Of a DNA stretch of 64,000 bases, positions 1 to 8,449 are shown one piece after another (position 1 is the stretch's first letter; every line of letters starts with the position of its first letter). This DNA is from Nostoc sp. CHAB 5834 (lineage in GTDB: Bacteria; Cyanobacteriota; Cyanobacteriia; Cyanobacteriales; Nostocaceae). The position numbers and the translations under genes are program-made. The notes under the pieces are model-generated. The model saw only the letters and a list, made by a program, of their open reading frames with translations, made no database searches and was not told where the DNA came from. Where the stretch lies: the NCBI GenBank assembly GCA_020829485.1, contig JAIVFU010000002.1, positions 62,001-126,000 on the forward strand. The letters are read 5' to 3'.

Positions 1-1244
1 TGAGTTGTCCCAATAAAAACATTGTCGCGGAAAATATTCGCTTTACCTGGTAACAAAGTTGCACCGTTGGGATTATTTTTGACATTAGCTTGCAGATAAG
101 CGAAGCTTACTAAGCGTGGCATTGCCACATAATCGAAGCTACAAGGATAATTATCATTGAAAATTGTAGTTTTATGAGGTGCGCCATCACTGGGAATGTT
201 ACTGCCACCAGTCAATTTAAAGGTAACTACATTCCCTTGTTTAGATACTTCTGCTGTAACGGTTTCTGCTGGAATGAAATTATCATCTCCAACTTCGTCT
301 TCTTCTTGCCAATCTGTTTTGGCAGCAGGAGGAGCTTGTTCTGGTATGGGAGGTAACAGTGGTCGCTGGGCAGGCAATTGTCGTTGTCGTAACATTTGTG
401 GACGTGGTGCATCAATATACCAGGGTTCAAGTTTGGGTGGGAGTGTACCTAATCCTGGTTTAGCGGTAGAAAGGGTGAGATTTGCACCAATCCAATCTTC
501 GCCGATGCTTTGAGTGATTTCTGCAAGGTAGCTCAAATGGACAATATCGCTGGTGGTGCTAAAGCGCAAGTCATATAACGGAGTCCAACTGGCGCGATTC
601 ACCAAATATGATATTTCTAGCTCAAACTCGCCTTCACCTGCAACTTCAACTCCTACAACTAAGCTAAAACTCTCTTTAGGATGAGGTGTTTGGATTATTT
701 GTAATGAGGTGTGGAGTGCTTGCAGTTGTTTGTCTAATTCCTGCTGTTGAGTTTTGCACTCTCCAGATGCGATCGCATACTCACTATACTGGCTTCCGAG
801 AAAGTTCAAAAAATCTAAAGTTTCGCTAAGGCTAAGATTTTTCCGAGACAAACTCTGTGCAAAGGGCTCCTCTGTTTTTTCACGCAATCCGGCGATAAAA
901 CTAGACTGCAATGCTAAAGCATCCACTTGAGCTTGCAGGTGGCGTTTTTCTGCTTCTAACTGCTGAATTTGCCTTGTTAAATGTGCAAGCTCCGCTACAG
1001 GTTCAGTGGTGTAGATGCGATCGCTACTTACTCCAAGCAAACGCACCCCTACCGTACCAGTACCACTCACCCTGATAGACTCAGTTTCCATCTCTGGCAC
1101 TGGGCTAATTACTAATTCCTGTTCAATTCCTGTTAAATCAACTACACCCCGCCGTGTAACCAATGCTCTGTCAGTATATACGGTAACAGCTACAATCTCG
1201 CTTTGTACTGTTTTGCGCCAAGACGGTATTTCCGGGTTAACCAC
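1..1244 (-). CDS. MuiA-family (DUF4139) protein, 3' end cut by window
   Basis: An open minus-strand frame of 414 codons runs off the left edge. It is read from a GTG at 1244 preceded by GGGGGA about 9 nt upstream; an in-frame stop at 1289 limits other starts. The N-terminal part (about residues 10-100) is the beta-rich DUF4140-like segment. A predicted coiled coil follows (about 95-190, LTRQIQQLEAEKRHLQAQ). After that comes the start of the DUF4139 domain, with the hallmark RASWTPLYDLR and SIGEDWIGANLTLSTAKP. Family members are called mucoidy inhibitor MuiA; the molecular role is unknown. The C-terminal part of DUF4139 lies outside the window. Confidence 0.85.
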   Translation of the reverse strand, partial: MVNPEIPSWRKTVQSEIVAVTVYTDRALVTRRGVVDLTGIEQELVISPVPEMETESIRVSGTGTVGVRLLGVSSDRIYTTEPVAELAHLTRQIQQLEAEKRHLQAQVDALALQSSFIAGLREKTEEPFAQSLSRKNLSLSETLDFLNFLGSQYSEYAIASGECKTQQQELDKQLQALHTSLQIIQTPHPKESFSLVVGVEVAGEGEFELEISYLVNRASWTPLYDLRFSTTSDIVHLSYLAEITQSIGEDWIGANLTLSTAKPGLGTLPPKLEPWYIDAPRPQMLRQRQLPAQRPLLPPIPEQAPPAAKTDWQEEDEVGDDNFIPAETVTAEVSKQGNVVTFKLTGGSNIPSDGAPHKTTIFNDNYPCSFDYVAMPRLVSFAYLQANVKNNPNGATLLPGKANIFRDNVFIGTT

Positions 1245-1357
1245 TGCCAGTTTTCCCCCATTTCTAATGGTTCTGCTGGTTAATTGTCAATGCTTCCCGG
1301 TCTAGCCGTCAACCCCTTTAGGTAATTCGTAATTTGTAATTACGAATTACGAATTAT

Positions 1358-2299
1358 TTACCCGTGAGTTGGTTCAAGCGTACTAGAAGTAGTATCAGCG
1401 TTTTGCTCTACAAAATTCTTTGCCGCATCCAAGAGATACTCATAATAGGCACGAGCGACGATTGATAGCTGCTTGCCAGAAGGGTAAACCATGTACCAAT
1501 TTCGGTGAATGGGAAAATGTTGTACATCTAAAATGCTAAACTCTGAAGCGTCTAATAGTAAGGTATGACGAGATAAAACAGAAATTCCTAAACCACCTGC
1601 GATCGCTTGTTTAATTGCTTCGTTACTTCCCAATTCCAGCTTGACTTTTACTGTAACCCCTTGTTCTTCAAATAGACTTTGGACGGCGCGACGAGTTCCT
1701 GAACCTGGTTCTCGCATAATAAAAGGTTCGTTAGACAGGCGTTGGATCGGAATATTTTTTTCCTTGGATAACGGATGATTAACTGGTGCAAAGACTATCA
1801 AAGGATTTTCTAAAAATGGTTCACAAGTCACATCCATATTGTCTGGAACTTGGCTCATAATATATAAGTCGTCCAGATTATTACTCATCCGTTCCAAGAT
1901 TTGTTCGTGATTTGTTACTTGCAGAGAAATATCAATCCCTGGATAAAGTTCGCAAAACGGCCCTAACAAACGTGGAATAAAATATTTTGCTGTTGTAATC
2001 ACTGCCAAACGTAATTGTCCTTGTTTTAGCCCTTTTAAATCTGCTACCTTCATTTCATACTGGGCTATATTTTCAAAAATCTGCCGACAAGTAGCAAATA
2101 ATTCTCGTCCTGCTTCGGTGAGATACAACCGCTTTCCCACTTGCTCAAATAATGGCAACCCTACCGATTTTGTGAGTTGCTTAATCTGCATCGAAACGGT
2201 AGGTTGAGTGAGAAACAATTCTTCAGCAGCGCGAGTAAAGCTACTGTGCCGTGCCGCCGCCTCGAATACCTTTAACTGGTGCAGCGTCGCTTGCTTCAA
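1358..2299 (-). CDS. cmpR: LysR-type regulator of inorganic-carbon genes (CmpR/RbcR type)
   Basis: 313 aa LysR-type transcription factor. The N-terminal winged helix-turn-helix (residues 1-65) contains SFTRAAEELFLTQPTVSMQIKQL, described here only as the LysR HTH. The substrate-binding domain (about 90-300) includes the family-typical PFIMREPGSGTR and GLGISVLS. Cyanobacterial members (CmpR, CcmR/NdhR, RbcR) sense carbon/nitrogen metabolites and control bicarbonate transport, Rubisco and NDH-1MS genes. Position downstream of the ccm operon on the same strand fits that role. Which paralogue it is cannot be settled by eye; CmpR is inferred from the neighbourhood. It has its own upstream spacer, which carries a MITE-like repeat. 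Confidence 0.8.
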   Translation of the reverse strand: MKQATLHQLKVFEAAARHSSFTRAAEELFLTQPTVSMQIKQLTKSVGLPLFEQVGKRLYLTEAGRELFATCRQIFENIAQYEMKVADLKGLKQGQLRLAVITTAKYFIPRLLGPFCELYPGIDISLQVTNHEQILERMSNNLDDLYIMSQVPDNMDVTCEPFLENPLIVFAPVNHPLSKEKNIPIQRLSNEPFIMREPGSGTRRAVQSLFEEQGVTVKVKLELGSNEAIKQAIAGGLGISVLSRHTLLLDASEFSILDVQHFPIHRNWYMVYPSGKQLSIVARAYYEYLLDAAKNFVEQNADTTSSTLEPTHG

Positions 2300-2340
2300 A
2301 GGTGGTTCTCCTGTAAATAGCTATTCATCAATATAAAACT

Positions 2341-2487
2341 AACGTGAGTTAGACAAGCCTTATTTGACCTCTCCCCCAGCCCCTCTCCGACGCACAGAGG
2401 GAAGCAAAAAGCTGAATTATTTCGTTGCTCCTCCCTTTCCGTTTCCCAGAGGGAGGCTGTCCGGGAGAGGTTCATCAAACTCACGTT
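2341..2487. repeat. MITE-like element with 10-bp terminal inverted repeats
   Basis: AACGTGAGTT at 2341-2350 is the exact reverse complement of AACTCACGTT at 2478-2487. The interior is a large imperfect palindrome made of the common cyanobacterial CCCCTCTCC/GGAGAGG type sequence. It contains no convincing gene and sits about 40 bp upstream of the LysR gene, so it lies in or near that promoter. Confidence 0.75.
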
Positions 2488-2837
2488 AAAACTAGTATTA
2501 CTGAACAGTTGCAAATCCTATAGCAATGCTCATAGAAAGTTATGAGTTTTATCTATAGCAATCCGATTTGATTTCTGAATCACTCATAGAGGTAAGGGAC
2601 TTGGGATTGGGAACTGGGGACTGGGAAGAAGGAATAAAGGTATACTGAGTTTTGTTCAAAAATCAAATATGAGTCCTATATAATATTATATAAAACTCAT
2701 AATATATAAAACTCTATTACTTCTATTATAATAAAGGTATTTTATTTATGGATTCCAGAAGCTATGATCAGAACAACAAGAAAAGCGTAAGATTCCTTCC
2801 ACTTTCCGATGAATGATGATTTTCCCAAATTCATCTA
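2488..2837. other. non-coding spacer between regulator and ccmO
   Basis: AT-rich spacer with a short G-rich stretch (about 2594-2630, GGGATTGGGAACTGGGGACTGGG) and a run of TATA-like sequence (2675-2740). No gene was recognised. It is the 3' side of ccmO and the far upstream side of the LysR gene. Confidence 0.5.
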
Positions 2838-3629
2838 TCATGATTCATCATTCCATAATTCTTCTGCAATTTTTGTCGGTAGCTTGGTTAAATCTGGTAA
2901 TCTTAGTACCTCAATTTCGGCAACTTGTTCTTTAATATTCACTGGTAAGTTTAACGGTTCGCGTTCTTCTATCCAGCATCTTGCTAATGGCAAGGTTAGC
3001 TCCATTTCATCTAGCGGTCGGGGAATTACCATTACTGCATTTAATTCCCCAATGCGTTCTGCCTCAAACATTCCCGCTTCCACTGCTACCGCTACATTTG
3101 CTACGGAACCTCGAATAATGGCTGTACACAAACCCCCACCAATTTTTTCATAAGCTGCTAAATGAACATCAGCAGCTTTAAGCATGGCATCACACGCTCC
3201 TACCATCGCTGGAAATCCTCGCGTTTCTACTAAACCAATTGCTTGGTTACTCAGACGACTGTAATTCCCCTCTTCCATCAATTTAGTAAAACGGGTTGTG
3301 ATGGGAAGTACTATATCTAAGTTGGGATAAGGTCGGGGAATCACCAAGCTAGAAACCAACTGACCAAACTGTTCAGCCGTTTGGACACCAGATTCTACGG
3401 CAAGACGCACGTCAGCAATTCCACCCCGCACTATCGCAGTACAATATCCACCACCTATTTTTTCATACCCAACTAGATGAACTCCTGCTGACTTTAGCAT
3501 CATATCCGCAGTCCCAACTATTGCTGGAAAGCTGCGGGTAGAAACTAAACCTAAAGCAGTGTCCTGGAAGGTTTCTTGACTACTGGCTCCATGCATGGTA
3601 TTCATAGACCGTTGATTAGATGTTTCCAT
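2838..3629 (-). CDS. ccmO: carboxysome shell protein CcmO (tandem BMC domains)
   Basis: CcmO is a double-BMC shell protein of the beta-carboxysome. From the ATG at 3629 the product is 263 aa and starts METSNQRS. Two BMC domains are visible, roughly residues 25-105 and 125-205. Each has the pore-loop signature YEKIGGG (YEKIGGGYC and YEKIGGGLC), followed by a C-terminal extension. A GTG at 3677 would add 16 residues; ATG 3629 is preferred because a GGGAAAG ribosome-binding sequence precedes it and the family starts near there. It follows ccmN by about 57 bp, so it is probably the last gene of the ccmK2K1LMNO operon. In many cyanobacteria ccmO lies elsewhere; here it is in the cluster. Confidence 0.93.
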   Translation of the reverse strand: METSNQRSMNTMHGASSQETFQDTALGLVSTRSFPAIVGTADMMLKSAGVHLVGYEKIGGGYCTAIVRGGIADVRLAVESGVQTAEQFGQLVSSLVIPRPYPNLDIVLPITTRFTKLMEEGNYSRLSNQAIGLVETRGFPAMVGACDAMLKAADVHLAAYEKIGGGLCTAIIRGSVANVAVAVEAGMFEAERIGELNAVMVIPRPLDEMELTLPLARCWIEEREPLNLPVNIKEQVAEIEVLRLPDLTKLPTKIAEELWNDES

Positions 3630-3686
3630 TATGAACTTTCCCAGATAATCACAAAGCTGACAACTTACAATTAACACTTACTCAGA

Positions 3687-4469
3687 CTAAACGTCAGAGT
3701 TTGGGTCGCTCAAGGATTGTCTATGGGGAAACAATGTAGTCAACAGTCTGTGTATGCTCCCTTGCCCATAAATTTGAGTCCCGAAACCGTTAGGGGATTC
3801 TGTAGTTAGCTGATTGGGGTGTGAGTCATGTTCTGTAGACTCTTGGGCGGCTTGTTGCAACGTGGATTCAACATCATTGGCGGGTTCCTCTACGGGAGGA
3901 GACTGGTTTTCTGGAGTGGCGGGAGATTTAAAGTAAGAAATCGACTTATTTTGTTTGAAATCTACAAAAGCCGAAGCTGAGAATTTAGTTGAGGAAATTT
4001 CTTTTTCTTTAACTCCCCCTGAGCCATTTTCTTCTTCCTTCTGCGGTGCTGCACTTGTAGAAGCTGGGTTATTGGTGGATGGTTCTGGTTCCTTTGTTTG
4101 GGCTGTTTGGGCAATTTGCCGACTGGTGTCTCCTAATATTGAACCAGGTGCAATTACTTGTCCAGGTTCAACTGAATAGTTAAAAACTGTTGTTGCCGAA
4201 CCAATGCAAGCATTTGCTCCAATTTTGCCTTTGCCAACCATCAAAAAACCAGATCCCAAGTTTGCGCCTGCTTCTACCTCTAGGGTTCCTTCATGGACTT
4301 GGAGAATTGCTCCCATGCCAATACAGACCCCTGGCCCAATGATGATCTTGCTGTTTACAGCCGCTTGCAGGATCACCCCAGGTGCAAGTACTGCGCTTGG
4401 ATGAATAGTCACCTCACCACTAATGTAAGAATCAAAGTTATTGCTGAGGCGCAGTGACAGCACAGACAT
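3687..4469 (-). CDS. ccmN: carboxysome assembly protein CcmN
   Basis: 260 aa. Residues about 15-115 form hexapeptide (left-handed beta-helix) repeats such as ILQVHEGTLEVEAGANLGSG. A long Ser/Pro/Glu-rich linker follows. The C-terminal encapsulation peptide sits at about 232-252 (IYGQGSIHRLLTTLFPHRQ). In beta-cyanobacteria the helical domain binds CcmM and the peptide recruits CcmK shell proteins. The peptide is intact here, and the linker is the expected variable part. The gene lies between ccmM and ccmO on the same strand. Confidence 0.95.
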   Translation of the reverse strand: MSVLSLRLSNNFDSYISGEVTIHPSAVLAPGVILQAAVNSKIIIGPGVCIGMGAILQVHEGTLEVEAGANLGSGFLMVGKGKIGANACIGSATTVFNYSVEPGQVIAPGSILGDTSRQIAQTAQTKEPEPSTNNPASTSAAPQKEEENGSGGVKEKEISSTKFSASAFVDFKQNKSISYFKSPATPENQSPPVEEPANDVESTLQQAAQESTEHDSHPNQLTTESPNGFGTQIYGQGSIHRLLTTLFPHRQSLSDPNSDV

Positions 4470-4489
4470 GGAAATTTTAACCTCGGAAG

Positions 4490-4623
4490 CCGGAGTGGGG
4501 AATGGGGATGAGGAGGCAGGGGGGCAGGGGGAGCAGGGGGGGCAGGGGGAGCAGGGGAAGAAGAATTATTTATTGATTAATCTACCAATACCCCATTCCC
4601 GATTCTCCATTCCCCACTCCCTA
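4490..4623. repeat. G-rich/C-rich palindromic spacer in ccm operon
   Basis: The ccmM-ccmN spacer holds GGAGTGGGGAATGGGG on the left and its near reverse complement CCATTCCCCACTCCC on the right. Between them are runs of GGCAGGGGGAGCA. Transcribed, it would make a strong hairpin between the two cistrons. The same low-complexity family recurs elsewhere in the window (about 11930, 25840, 59570-59695, 62010). Confidence 0.6.
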
Positions 4624-6630
4624 CTATGGTCTTTGAATAATCGTTTCTAATACCCGACGCTTGGCTTTGGGGTCAATACCAATTAGGCGCACATATTCCC
4701 CTTGGTATTCGCCAAGGTGTCCTTCTACGGCTGCGATCGCTTCTCTTTCTGAGGAGGCTTGAATTTGACCAGTACTAGTCCAGGAACCAGTCCGGAACCG
4801 CCGTTGGTCTACGTGTTCAAGGCTAATTTTAGAGCCGCCAGCTAATAATTGTCGGAGTTGGTCTACAACTTCAGTACTCAAGCGGGTACTGGTAGCTGTT
4901 GCTGTTGCTGTTGCAGTAGCAGAGGGTGCATTGCTAGTAAATGATTTCTGACTGCCAGAGGAGGCTACTTGACCATTTGGACGTTGGATAATTGTTTCTA
5001 ATACCCGCCGTTTGGCTTTGGGGTCAATACCAATTAAGCGTACATATTCCCCTTGATATTCGCCAAGGTGTCCTTCTACGGCTGCGATCGCTTCTCTTTC
5101 TGAGGAGGCTTGAATTTGACCGGTACTAGTCCAAGAACCTGTACGGAACCGTCGTTCGTCTACGTGTTCAAGGCTAATCTTATACCCACCAGCCAATAAT
5201 TGCCGGAGTTGGTCTACCACTTCTGTACTCAAACGGTTGCTGCTAGCTGTTGCCGTAGCAGTACCAGAAGTTCCACTGCTAGTAAATGATTTCTGACTGC
5301 CAGAGGAGGCTACTTGACCATTTGGACGTTGGATAATTGTTTCTAATACCCGCCGTTTGGCTTTGGTATCAATGCCGATTAAACGCACATACTCGCCTTG
5401 ATGGCTTTCTATACATTCTTCTAAGCCGGAAATTACTTGATTTATGGAAGTTGCTTCGATTGGCTTGCAGCTAGTCCAGGAACCAGTGCGGAAACGGCGC
5501 TCGTCTACGTGTTCCATACCAATTTTGTAACCACCTGCCAAAAGTTGGCGGATTTGCTCTACAGTTTCGCCATTGACTTTGCCACTGCTAGAGCCGTTAC
5601 CATTACCATTACTGCTGTAGCTGCCATTGCTATGACTACTAGCCGGAGCCTTAAAATTGGTAGCTGGTTTAAAATCACCATCCGGGCGTTGGATAATGCT
5701 TTCTAACACACGTCGTCTATCTTTGTCAATACCAAACAGGCGGACATACTCGCCGCTATGGTCACTTACACAGCTTTCTAATGCTGCGATCGCTTCACCA
5801 ATGGATCTCGGCTCAATTGGTTGGCAACTAGTCCAAGAACCCGTGCGGAACCGTCTCTGGTCTACGTGTTCTGTACCAATCTTATACCCTTGTTCCAATA
5901 GATAGCGCACCTGCTCTATTGTTTCTGCACCCAAGCTATTGCTCGCCACTTCACTACTCCTTTCTAGCTCTAAAACAGTAACACCATTACCCTTATAAGA
6001 TTTAGTGTTCTCATCCCGAATTGGTGCAATACATTTGCTATCCGCAGCACAAAGATAACCAGCTCGCAGCGCCTGATTAATCCCAACCACATGATGAGCA
6101 AAGTCTTTATCCTGATCTTGCACATCTGGCAAGCGGTCAGCTTGCTGCTGATTGGTAATGATCGCTCCCGAAGGTACATACTTACCTGCGGGAATTTCTA
6201 CGTCTTGAATCAAAGCGTGCATCATCACGATGCAACCTGCACCCACCCTGGCATTAAACACCGTAGAGCGAAAGCCAATGAAGGAATTATCCCCTACATA
6301 AGCTGGGCCGTGAATTAGAGCCATGTGGGTAATGCAAGTGTTTTTACCTACCCACACCGAGTATTTATTTTGATCATCGCCAATTACTCGACCTTGCTCC
6401 AAGCCATGAATCACAACACCATCTTGAATATTAGTATTTTCACCAATATAAAAAGGTGTGCCTTCATCCGCTCTAATCGTAGTCCCCGGAGCAACGATTA
6501 CATTTGCACCTATATGTACATCTCCAATCAGATTGGAGAACGGATGCACAAAGGCTGTTTCATGGATTTGCGCTTCAGCTAAATTCCTCGACCACGGGGT
6601 TGGAGGTGCCGCCGTGCTGCGGACTGCCAT
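4624..6630 (-). CDS. ccmM: CcmM: gamma-carbonic anhydrase domain plus four RbcS-like domains
   Basis: 668 aa scaffold of the beta-carboxysome. Residues 1-205 form a gamma-carbonic-anhydrase beta-helix with candidate zinc ligands H75, H102 and H107 and Arg53. The pair C194/C200 matches the disulfide needed for activity in Thermosynechococcus CcmM. Four RbcS-like (SSUL) domains follow, at about 237-318, 356-438, 471-553 and 588-668, joined by Ser/Thr/Asn-rich linkers. SSUL1 and SSUL2 carry Cys pairs 18 residues apart (C269/C287, C388/C406), as in the redox-controlled SSUL1 of Synechococcus; SSUL3 and SSUL4 lack them. Domains 3 and 4 are nearly identical at DNA level, implying recent duplication. 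ATG 6630 has GAGGAGG 8 nt upstream. A short isoform is expected from the internal GTG at 5949. Confidence 0.96.
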   Translation of the reverse strand: MAVRSTAAPPTPWSRNLAEAQIHETAFVHPFSNLIGDVHIGANVIVAPGTTIRADEGTPFYIGENTNIQDGVVIHGLEQGRVIGDDQNKYSVWVGKNTCITHMALIHGPAYVGDNSFIGFRSTVFNARVGAGCIVMMHALIQDVEIPAGKYVPSGAIITNQQQADRLPDVQDQDKDFAHHVVGINQALRAGYLCAADSKCIAPIRDENTKSYKGNGVTVLELERSSEVASNSLGAETIEQVRYLLEQGYKIGTEHVDQRRFRTGSWTSCQPIEPRSIGEAIAALESCVSDHSGEYVRLFGIDKDRRRVLESIIQRPDGDFKPATNFKAPASSHSNGSYSSNGNGNGSSSGKVNGETVEQIRQLLAGGYKIGMEHVDERRFRTGSWTSCKPIEATSINQVISGLEECIESHQGEYVRLIGIDTKAKRRVLETIIQRPNGQVASSGSQKSFTSSGTSGTATATASSNRLSTEVVDQLRQLLAGGYKISLEHVDERRFRTGSWTSTGQIQASSEREAIAAVEGHLGEYQGEYVRLIGIDPKAKRRVLETIIQRPNGQVASSGSQKSFTSNAPSATATATATATSTRLSTEVVDQLRQLLAGGSKISLEHVDQRRFRTGSWTSTGQIQASSEREAIAAVEGHLGEYQGEYVRLIGIDPKAKRRVLETIIQRP
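5947..5961 (-). promoter_or_regulatory. internal ribosome-binding site and GTG start for short CcmM
   Basis: Inside ccmM the minus strand reads AGGAG (5957-5961), a 7-nt spacer, then in-frame GTG at 5949-5947 (codon 228), just before SSUL1. Synechococcus CcmM35 is made from an equivalent internal GTG. The predicted short form is 441 aa with four SSUL domains and no carbonic-anhydrase domain. Confidence 0.8.
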
Positions 6631-6639
6631 TTCGAGATT

Positions 6640-6735
6640 CCTCCTCTATTGTCATTTGTCCTTGGTCATTTGTCATTTGTCCTTTGTCATTTGCTTTTTG
6701 TCGAGAGCTAATAACTAATGACTAATGACTAATGA
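6640..6735. repeat. short tandem repeats (TCATTTG / TGACTAA type) between ccmM and ccmL
   Basis: The 106-bp spacer is built of degenerate repeats of TGTCATTTGTCC and then TAATGACTAATGACTAATGACT. The two halves are partly complementary (TCATT / AATGA), so the transcript could fold. Such STRR-like repeats are typical of heterocyst-forming cyanobacteria; here they lie inside an operon. Confidence 0.7.
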
Positions 6736-6736
6736 C

Positions 6737-7039
6737 TTATCGATATTGATCTTTTTTGCTGTAAATGAGGCGATCTTCAACGTGAATAGTATCTATAATC
6801 GCTACTACCACTGCATCTAATGGTCGCTGTTCATTGCCAATAACTTGACGAGCGGCACTGCCACGACTGACAAGTACCCACTCATCGACTCCTGCTCCCA
6901 CAGTATCTGCTGCTACCTCATATTGTGGCAGGATGTTTCCGTCTTCATCCACTAATTGTAACAACAGTAGTTTCACACCTCGAAGACTTGGATCTTTTTG
7001 GGTGCTAACTACTGTGCCGCGAACTTTGGCGACTTGCAT
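6737..7039 (-). CDS. ccmL: carboxysome vertex protein CcmL
   Basis: 100 aa EutN/CcmL-fold protein that forms the pentamers closing the vertices of the carboxysome shell. The start MQVAKVRGTVVSTQKDPSLRG and the segment VGAGVDEWVLVSRGSAAR are characteristic of the family. The length is normal. It starts 6 bp after the end of ccmK1, so the two are clearly co-transcribed. The fragment DAVVVAIIDTIHV near the C terminus is also conserved. Confidence 0.96.
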   Translation of the reverse strand: MQVAKVRGTVVSTQKDPSLRGVKLLLLQLVDEDGNILPQYEVAADTVGAGVDEWVLVSRGSAARQVIGNEQRPLDAVVVAIIDTIHVEDRLIYSKKDQYR

Positions 7040-7045
7040 TACAAA

Positions 7046-7390
7046 TTACGGTCTTCTACCGAAAGGGCGTATTGCATTCACATTTTCCCGGAACTGCTCT
7101 ACATCTTCGGTATACCGAATTGGTAGGACGTATTCCAAGTTTTCGTGAGGACGAGCAATGATATGAGTAGATAACACTTGTCCGCCGTTGACTCGCTTCA
7201 CTGATTCAACACCTGCGCCCACGGAAGCTTGCACTTCGGAAACGTCACCCCGGACAATCACTGTCACCCGACCACTGCCGATTTTTTCATAGCCTACTAG
7301 AGTAACACGGGCAGCTTTCACCATTGCATCAGCAGCTTCTACTACTGCTGGAAAGCCTAGCGTTTCAACCATTCCCACTGCAATTGACAT
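7046..7390 (-). CDS. ccmK1: carboxysome shell hexamer protein CcmK1
   Basis: 114 aa single-BMC-domain protein starting [20 protein letters not shown] at ATG 7390. The longer open frame upstream (to 7609) is only the antisense of spacer and ccmK2 and is not used. The pore loop reads [15 protein letters not shown]. The 12-residue C-terminal tail beyond the CcmK2 end ([13 protein letters not shown]) matches the longer CcmK1 type. It lies 91 bp downstream of ccmK2. The K1/K2 names follow the Synechocystis order and lengths and are an inference. Confidence 0.93.
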   Translation of the reverse strand: MSIAVGMVETLGFPAVVEAADAMVKAARVTLVGYEKIGSGRVTVIVRGDVSEVQASVGAGVESVKRVNGGQVLSTHIIARPHENLEYVLPIRYTEDVEQFRENVNAIRPFGRRP

Positions 7391-7481
7391 TAGTTTTAAT
7401 CCCTTTTTTATTGTTTTTAGCTTTGGACAAAAGTGATGCTCAAAAAGGTTTTGAGCGTTAATTACTTTGTTTAAACAGCTT

Positions 7482-7790
7482 TTAGGTACGGAACTGTTCC
7501 ACAGCTTCTGTGTAACGAATCGGCAAGACGTATTCCAGGTTCTCGTGAGGACGAGCAATGATGTGAGTGGATAACACTTCACCACCAAAAACTCTTTTCG
7601 CCGCTTCAACCCCAGCTGCTACAGAAGCTTGAACTTCCGATACATCTCCCCTAACTATCACGGTGACGCGAGCGCTACCAATTTTTTCATACCCTACTAA
7701 AGTCACACGGGCGGCTTTCACCATCGCATCAGCAGCTTCCACTACTGCTGGAAAGCCTTTCGTTTCAATCATCCCAACTGCAATTGGCAT
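7482..7790 (-). CDS. ccmK2: carboxysome shell hexamer protein CcmK2
   Basis: 102 aa BMC-domain protein, the major hexameric facet protein of the beta-carboxysome and first gene of the ccm operon. It starts [20 protein letters not shown]. The pore loop is YEKIGSARV, where the neighbouring CcmK1 has KIGSGR; the single Ala/Gly change lies next to the pore. The two proteins are otherwise almost the same, indicating an old tandem duplication. The operon promoter should lie in the spacer 7791-8449. Confidence 0.95.
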   Translation of the reverse strand: MPIAVGMIETKGFPAVVEAADAMVKAARVTLVGYEKIGSARVTVIVRGDVSEVQASVAAGVEAAKRVFGGEVLSTHIIARPHENLEYVLPIRYTEAVEQFRT

Positions 7791-8449
7791 CGCAGAACTC
7801 CTACAATATTAATCCAATCTGTACTGTCGCTTAAAATTTTTGACGGGGAGAGCTTGATCTTAATAGCTAAGAAAACACTTCCAAATTAAGCATAGGAAAG
7901 GTTGGCCTTTCTGGCAATATAAATTACTATAATAGTTTATGATAAGAAAGTTTTAAAAAACTTAACAAAAATTTATCTGTCCTCTTGAGCAATTAAAGTT
8001 CACTGATTCCTAGAGGAGCCACTTATGCTTTATAATTTCTTTATCACATTTACAAAACGACATTGATAACCAAGGATAATTTTATCTGGGGAGGGAGGAC
8101 AAGCTGCTGTATATTATGCTGTGTCTAGGTTCTGCCAACTTTTGCTATATATACAAGGACTAAATGAAAAATATATAATTTTTCCAAATATATCCTATAA
8201 AGTAGTTTGTTCAAAGTAGAAATAAAAATGTAAAAACAAAGGTGAGGTTAAAGCATTTACTTGCTTTAACCTATGTAAAGTTATATTTTATCAAAGTTTA
8301 ATAGGGTAAATAAAAGTAAAAATACTTATAATAATTTAGTTGAAACAAGAGTAAAAAGTATTGATATTTCTAAAAAACTAATTTTGTAAAATAAATAATT
8401 GTATAAAAGCTTTTTTAAAATTAAGGCTGAGTCGTCAAGGTGAATTTAA
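7791..8449. promoter_or_regulatory. divergent promoter region of ccm operon and ndhF-ndhD-cupB
   Basis: 659-bp AT-rich spacer between two divergent carbon-concentrating operons. It holds no convincing gene. AT-rich dyads are present (for example AATTTAAG and TTAN-type LysR half-sites), but no operator can be assigned with confidence. It must contain both operons' promoters and is the obvious target for the LysR regulator at 1358-2299. Confidence 0.55.

Noticed and set aside
2296..2514. 72-codon minus frame before the LysR gene
   Set aside because: It is a read-through of the MITE-like palindrome at 2341-2487, whose sequence recurs as non-coding repeat in this type of genome.
7391..7609. Extended N terminus of CcmK1 (open frame to 7609)
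   Set aside because: The extra residues are antisense of the ccmK2 end and spacer; the CcmK family starts exactly at ATG 7390.
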